Part shown: piece after piece, positions 60,092-64,000 of the stretch
Position numbering within the stretch: the first letter of the stretch is position 1
How the letters are laid out: every line of letters begins with the position of its first letter
Assembly: GCA_022568135.1 (NCBI GenBank)
Contig: JADFFQ010000002.1
Coordinates: 1 to 64,000, forward strand
Direction: 5' to 3'
Source of the DNA: Planctomycetota bacterium
GTDB taxonomy: Bacteria > Planctomycetota > Phycisphaerae > Phycisphaerales > SM1A02
Length of the DNA stretch: 64,000 nucleotides
Program-made: the position numbers and the translations under genes
The notes under the pieces: model-generated
What the model was told of the DNA's origin: nothing
Databases searched by the model: none
The model's input: the letters and a program-made list of their open reading frames with translations, nothing else

Positions 60092-60955
60092 ATGATCACA
60101 TCGCCCCAGCAGTCCGCCCAGCCGCGTAAGGCGCCTCTGCTGCACGTCGAGCACCTTCGCACGTACTTCCCCATCCGCAGCGGGATTCTCCAGCGAGTTA
60201 CCGACCATGTGAAAGCCGTTGACGACGTGAGCTTCCACATCAATGAGGGGGAGACCCTCGGTCTGGTGGGAGAATCCGGATGCGGCAAGACGACCGTCGG
60301 CCGAACGATCCTGCGGCTGATCCCGGCCACGAGCGGTCGCGTCCTGTACAAGGGTCGCAACATCTTCGAGCTGTCCGCGAAGCAGATGCGCCCATTGCGC
60401 CGCCAGATGCAGATTATCTTCCAGGACCCCGTCGGTTCGCTGAACCCGCGTATGCGGGTGGGGAAGATCGTGGGCGAGCCGTTGCAGGTTCACGGCCTGG
60501 CCCAGGGGAACCGACTGCGATCTCAGGTCGAGGATGTGCTGCAGCGCTGCGGCCTCTGGCCGGCGGCGGCCGACCGCTATCCGCATGAGTTTTCCGGCGG
60601 CCAGCGCCAGCGCATCGGCATCGCTCGGGCACTCGCGCTGAACCCCAAGCTCATCATCTGCGACGAACCCACCAGCGCCCTGGATGTCTCCATTCAGTCG
60701 CAGATTCTCAACCTCTTGGCCGACTTGCAGGACGAGTTCGGGCTGTCCTACCTGTTCATCAGCCACGACATGGCGGTCATCCACCACCTCTGCGATCGGA
60801 TCGCAGTGATGCTCGACGGCCGGATCGTCGAGCAAGGCGACCGCGATCAGATCATCAACGACCCGCAGCACCCATACACCAAGGCGCTGTTGTCAGCGGT
60901 CCCCGAGCCCGATCCGCGCCGAAGGAAGACCCGCATCGCCTACGAAGGCATGTGA
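60092..60955 (+). CDS. Oligopeptide/dipeptide-type ABC transporter ATP-binding protein (OppF/DppF)
   Basis: A 287-residue ATPase with Walker A GESGCGKTT, Q-loop FQDPVGSLNPR, signature FSGGQRQRIGIARAL, Walker B LIICDEPTSALD and H-loop ISHD. The C-terminal peptide-transporter zone HPYTKALLSAVPEPDP is present but ends early. Permease, binding-protein and OppD genes are not nearby, so it must work with subunits encoded elsewhere. It follows the HtrA gene by 53 bp. Confidence 0.88.
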   Translation: MITSPQQSAQPRKAPLLHVEHLRTYFPIRSGILQRVTDHVKAVDDVSFHINEGETLGLVGESGCGKTTVGRTILRLIPATSGRVLYKGRNIFELSAKQMRPLRRQMQIIFQDPVGSLNPRMRVGKIVGEPLQVHGLAQGNRLRSQVEDVLQRCGLWPAAADRYPHEFSGGQRQRIGIARALALNPKLIICDEPTSALDVSIQSQILNLLADLQDEFGLSYLFISHDMAVIHHLCDRIAVMLDGRIVEQGDRDQIINDPQHPYTKALLSAVPEPDPRRRKTRIAYEGM

Positions 60956-60988
60956 ATGTAGGTGAGCTATCAGCTTTCAGCCGCCATA

Positions 60989-61012
60989 TAGCCCCGGGCT
61001 TGCCCGGGGTTC
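60989..61012 (+). repeat. Family B hairpin: TAGC-stem-CTTG-stem-GGTTC
   Basis: Stem CCCCGGG / CCCGGGG around CTTGC-type loop with TAG before and TTC after, in the gap after the OppF gene. Same plan as the element in purL at 47834-47858. It lacks a T-run, so it is not a classical terminator. Confidence 0.7.
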
Positions 61013-61065
61013 TCCGCTTTGGTTCGATCGTTGACCAATGTCGCTGCTCGTGCAACACTCCGGTC

Positions 61066-61569
61066 ATGGCGGGATCGACGACCTACATGGTCCGACTCAC
61101 CAACGGGACCGAGTACGGGCCGGCCGGGATGGATGTCCTCATGCTGTGGGCGCGAGAAGGTCGGATTCCCAGCGATGCGGTGCTCATTCCCAGCGATGGC
61201 GGGCCCACCCGAGCCGTCGTGGATGAACCGGCGCTGGCCGCGATCGTCCAAGCTCCGCCGACGGTGTCCACCGGAGTGGCGCCGCCAGCCGACGATGCCC
61301 CGTTGTCAGGTGTCATTCCCTATCGAAACCCGGCAGCGCTGATCGGCTACTACCTGGCCGTGTTCTCGTTGATTCCCATATTTGGGCTCCTTCTCGGCAT
61401 CCCCGCCTTCGTGCTCGGCATCGTTGGCTTGAGGAAACGCCTCAAGAACCCGCGACTCAAGGGCCTGGCCCATGCGTGGATCGCGATCATCGGCGGAGCC
61501 CTGACCACGCTCATTTGGCTAGGCCTGCTCGTGACCGCGATTGTCGGATTCAATGCCGCCCGGCCGTAA
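61066..61569 (+). CDS. GYF-like/DUF4190 membrane protein
   Basis: The 167-residue product opens with a GYF_2-like domain (YMVRLTNGTEYGPAGMDVL, then LWAREGRIPSDAVLIP) and a Pro-rich linker. A DUF4190-type pair of membrane helices follows (GYYLAVFSLIPIFGLLLGIP and AWIAIIGGALTTLIWLGLL). Such proteins are common small membrane proteins in Planctomycetota with unknown function. The ATG at 61066 begins the GYF part; the frame is open upstream without matching the family. Confidence 0.78.
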   Translation: MAGSTTYMVRLTNGTEYGPAGMDVLMLWAREGRIPSDAVLIPSDGGPTRAVVDEPALAAIVQAPPTVSTGVAPPADDAPLSGVIPYRNPAALIGYYLAVFSLIPIFGLLLGIPAFVLGIVGLRKRLKNPRLKGLAHAWIAIIGGALTTLIWLGLLVTAIVGFNAARP

Positions 61570-61653
61570 GCAACCCGGCGCGTGTTGCGAAACGATCTGC
61601 GATAGGCTTAGCGGCGTCGAATACCTCGTGTCCGTTCCCGATGGTGACCGATC

Positions 61654-62931
61654 ATGGCGGCGCCGCCCACTCCATATGCGCTTGAGCGCAACGTCAAGCT
61701 CTACCCGCTCTATGAGGGCCTGGTCAACGCCTACTTCTGGATGCCGGTGTTCTTTCTGTACTTCAGCGAGCACCTGCCGCTGCGTCAAGTACTTCTACTG
61801 GAAGCGATTTATTACGCCACAGTCGTGCTGTTGGAGCTTCCCTCCGGGTACTTTTCCGACAGGGTCGGCCGGCGCCGGACGCTGCTGATCTCCGCGGCGG
61901 GGTTGACCCTCTCCTATGCCCTGTTTTTCGTCGGGCGAGGCTTTGGAGTATTCGCCATTGCTCAAATCTTCCTGGCGGTAGGTCTCTCGTTCAAGTCGGG
62001 CACGGATACGGCTCTGCATTTCGATTCATTGAACGGGCTGGGCCGAGCTGACGAATACGCGGCCCGCGAGGCCAAGGCAAACCGGAACGCCATGCTTGGC
62101 CGGGCGGTCGCGGCGCTGGGCGGCGGGCTGGCGGCAACGTGGCAACTGCACTTCGCCTACGGGCTGTCCCTGCTGGCTGCGCTGGGGACGCTGGCAATAA
62201 CCCTGAGTTTCGTGGAGCCGGCATCTCCTTTCCAGGAATCGATGCTCAGGCGCGGCTTTGTCCGCCAGCTCGGTGCTTGTATCGGCCAACTGACCAACCG
62301 ATCGTTGGCCTGGTTGTTTGGATTCGCGGTGATCATGATCGTCATCAATCACGTTCCCTACGAGTTCTATCAGCCATACATCGATCTGCTGGTGAGACAT
62401 CGTGGCTTGAAGCTGCCCGGCCAGGGTACGCCGCTGCTCACGGGGGTAATCACGGCGGTGATGATGCTGCTGGCCGCGTGGGCCACGGCCCATAGCATCC
62501 GCCTGCGCGACCGCATCGGGCTCGCCGCGACACTGCTGCTGACCACGGGAATGCAAGTCGTGATCATGGCGGCGATGGGGCTGTGGTTGCATGAGGTCGT
62601 CGTCTTGCTGATCTTGCTGCGAAGTGTCCCGGCGGGGATGATGAAGCCGCCGCTTCATGCCGCGATCACGCCGCAGGTGCCGCAATCATTGCGAGCTACA
62701 TACTTGTCCATGCAGAGTCTGGCCGGGCGACTGTCGTTTGCCGGCGTGCTGGCGGCGCTGTCGCTGGCGGCCGACCCGGGCGGTGGCACGGATTGGCCGG
62801 CAATCTCGTTCATGAGCCTGATCTGCGCCGGGTTGGGAGCGACCGGGTTCATCCTTCTTGTGACCACGGCCAGGTTCAGTCTGGCTCGGCTACGGCCATC
62901 GCCTGCAAAGAACGACCATGAGGTACGATGA
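61654..62931 (+). CDS. Major facilitator superfamily transporter
   Basis: A 425-residue polytopic protein with about 12 membrane helices. It has the MFS loop 2-3 motif LPSGYFSDRVGRRRTLLI and a central cytoplasmic loop near residue 200. Short first-helix sequence YPLYEGLVNAYFWMPVFFLY resembles the DHA-like or unclassified families. The substrate is unknown. Its stop overlaps the thyX ATG by 4 bp, so the two genes are coupled. Confidence 0.85.
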   Translation: MAAPPTPYALERNVKLYPLYEGLVNAYFWMPVFFLYFSEHLPLRQVLLLEAIYYATVVLLELPSGYFSDRVGRRRTLLISAAGLTLSYALFFVGRGFGVFAIAQIFLAVGLSFKSGTDTALHFDSLNGLGRADEYAAREAKANRNAMLGRAVAALGGGLAATWQLHFAYGLSLLAALGTLAITLSFVEPASPFQESMLRRGFVRQLGACIGQLTNRSLAWLFGFAVIMIVINHVPYEFYQPYIDLLVRHRGLKLPGQGTPLLTGVITAVMMLLAAWATAHSIRLRDRIGLAATLLLTTGMQVVIMAAMGLWLHEVVVLLILLRSVPAGMMKPPLHAAITPQVPQSLRATYLSMQSLAGRLSFAGVLAALSLAADPGGGTDWPAISFMSLICAGLGATGFILLVTTARFSLARLRPSPAKNDHEVR

Positions 62932-63827
62932 CGCCGACCATGCCTCCGACCAAGACCGAGCACGTCATCAACCACATCGAACCCGAAGCGCCATTGATCG
63001 ACGTGATGGGCGGGTCGGCTCGCTGGGAGATCCCTCTCCATAAGCACGGTCTTGTCGCGCTGGTCGATGTCATGCCGAGGATGGCGCCGCAGGGTCAGAC
63101 CGCTGACTTCGCCATTGTTCAAGCCGCCCGCGTCTCATACGGTGCGGGGACAAAGAAGGTCCACGAAGATCGCGGATTGATTCGCTATCTGATGCGGCAC
63201 CGTCACACGACGCCGTTTGAGATGGTGGAGTTCAAGTTTCACGTGTCGATGCCGATCTTTGTCGCCCGCCAATGGATCCGCCACCGCACCGCCAACGTCA
63301 ACGAGTACTCCGCCCGCTACTCAATTGTTCCGGATCGGTTCTACCGGCCAACCGTCGAGGAGGTCCGCAAACAGTCGAAAGGTAATCGCCAAGGCGGAAC
63401 CGAGCCGGTCGATGTCGCATCGGCCCAGGAATTCCTGACGTATCTGGAGCGCGCGGAGAAACACTATCACGACTATGAGCATCTGCTTGAGAAGGGCGTG
63501 ACGCGCGAGCTGGCTCGTATCGGCCTTCCGGTCAGCGTCTTCACGCAGTGGTATTGGAAGTGCGACCTGCACAATATCTTTCACTTCCTGTCGCTGCGGT
63601 TGGACGACCACGCCCAGCAGGAAATCCGGGATTACGCTCGCGCGATGTTTCAGTTGATTCGCCCGATCTGCCCCGTCGCCTGCGAAGCCTTCGAGGACTA
63701 TAGCCTCCACGGGATTCACCTCAGCGGACTGGAGATCGAGGCAATCAGGACCGGCCAACCGCTGGGCACCGACAACAAGCGCGAAACCGCCGAATGGGAG
63801 GCGAAGAAGCCGCGCCTGGGCCTCTAG
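62928..63827 (+). CDS. thyX: FAD-dependent thymidylate synthase
   Basis: Makes dTMP from dUMP with methylene-THF and reduced flavin. The 299-residue product has the ThyX signature RHRTANVNEYS (RHRx7S), YLMRHRHTTPFEMVEFKFHV and NIFHFLSLRLDDHAQQEIR. It is longer than the roughly 220-residue Thermotoga enzyme, with extra residues at the N-terminus and a C-terminal tail. GAGG lies 4 nt before the ATG at 62928; an ATG at 62940 is possible. No thyA was seen in the window. Confidence 0.95.
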   Translation: MTPTMPPTKTEHVINHIEPEAPLIDVMGGSARWEIPLHKHGLVALVDVMPRMAPQGQTADFAIVQAARVSYGAGTKKVHEDRGLIRYLMRHRHTTPFEMVEFKFHVSMPIFVARQWIRHRTANVNEYSARYSIVPDRFYRPTVEEVRKQSKGNRQGGTEPVDVASAQEFLTYLERAEKHYHDYEHLLEKGVTRELARIGLPVSVFTQWYWKCDLHNIFHFLSLRLDDHAQQEIRDYARAMFQLIRPICPVACEAFEDYSLHGIHLSGLEIEAIRTGQPLGTDNKRETAEWEAKKPRLGL

Positions 63828-63914
63828 GTACAAGACCGCGGATGCCATCTGCGGATATCTCTCTCGTTGCGCCAACTCGGCCTAGGCCGCGCGTGGTACG
63901 GCTACTTCCGCGAC

Positions 63915-64000
63915 CTACAGCAGTTTCAGCCGCTTCGCAGTCCTGATGATTGCCCTTGCCGTTTCCTCATCGATGCGAAGCTGACGGGCAAGCTGATTGA
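63915..64000 (-). CDS. C-terminal end of a gene continuing beyond the window
   Basis: On the minus strand a frame is open from the window edge to a TAG at 63915-63917 and reads NQLARQLRIDEETARAIIRT, then AKRLKLL. It is helical and basic, like the end of a helix-hairpin or HTH domain. Too little is visible to name the protein. It converges on thyX. Confidence 0.5.
   Translation of the reverse strand, partial: NQLARQLRIDEETARAIIRTAKRLKLL

Noticed and set aside
1-64000. tRNA, rRNA, tmRNA or SRP RNA genes
   Set aside because: No T-loop GGTTCRANYCC context with a matching acceptor stem and no rRNA signature was noticed by eye; a covariance search would be decisive.

Overview
The window is about 64 kb of GC-rich, gene-dense bacterial chromosome. 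The best taxonomic guess is a planctomycete, class Phycisphaerae or a relative. This is inferred from the mix of gene families: membrane proteins with an N-terminal HCPECGYDL zinc ribbon, a membrane pyrophosphatase, a DUF5117-type metalloprotease, a secreted protein with an STN-like fold and poly-Gly linker, DUF1579, YjbQ and ThyX. No rRNA or tRNA gene and no CRISPR array was seen.

Layout. 0-10 kb: partial secreted-type protein, DinB protein, 6-phosphogluconate dehydrogenase (gnd), HIT hydrolase, a roughly 230-bp imperfect palindrome, a small lipoprotein, six-domain ribosomal protein S1, then exported proteins of unknown role. 10-22 kb: YcfL-like lipoprotein, membrane glycosyltransferase, MacB-type permease, orphan sensor kinase, zinc protein, trmB overlapped by a damaged alpha/beta hydrolase, panD, rsfS, a large hppA, and rpsU. 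22-34 kb: a coiled-coil pseudo-histidine kinase fused to PilZ, pdxH, a zinc metalloprotease with an Asp/Glu-rich insert, a type II NADH dehydrogenase, a frameshifted oxidoreductase, a DUF442 phosphatase-like lipoprotein, DUF3568, YjbQ and DUF1579. 34.5-38.1 kb: an accessory islet with a LuxR-type regulator, a REP-associated (Y1/HUH) transposase, a DUF6398 gene, toxin-antitoxin-like debris and direct repeats of the thiC 3' end. 38-50 kb: thiC under a TPP riboswitch, a DUF4097 lipoprotein, rlmE, an EF-hand protein, a Gfo/Idh oxidoreductase, purQ and a PurS-PurS-PurL fusion, then rnhA. 50-64 kb: a PNGase F-like protein, rpsL-rpsG, a MoeB/ThiF enzyme, a giant duplicated exported protein, a methyltransferase, panB, an HtrA protease, an OppF ATPase, a GYF/DUF4190 protein, an MFS transporter and thyX.

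Genes that belong together: panD and panB (pantothenate) are about 39 kb apart. purL-purQ is a purine pair, and rpsL-rpsG is the start of the str operon without fusA next to it. rpsA, rpsU, rsfS, trmB and rlmE serve the ribosome or its RNAs. Four good sigma70-type promoters, three intrinsic terminators and one riboswitch can be read directly.

The most unusual layer is repetitive. At least four hairpins share a stem-NCAAG-stem-GCGAAAC plan, and three of the four are followed by 7-bp (heptamer) tracts. Other palindromes (TAGC-stem-GGTT and GCCCACG...CGTGGGCTTTGGG types) are dispersed, and three palindromic insertions lie in frame inside purL. A RAYT-like transposase and its 5' remnant are present and may be the machinery behind some of these repeats; that link is inference. 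The other strong candidate for something undescribed is the coiled-coil pseudokinase-PilZ protein at 22.4-24.9 kb.
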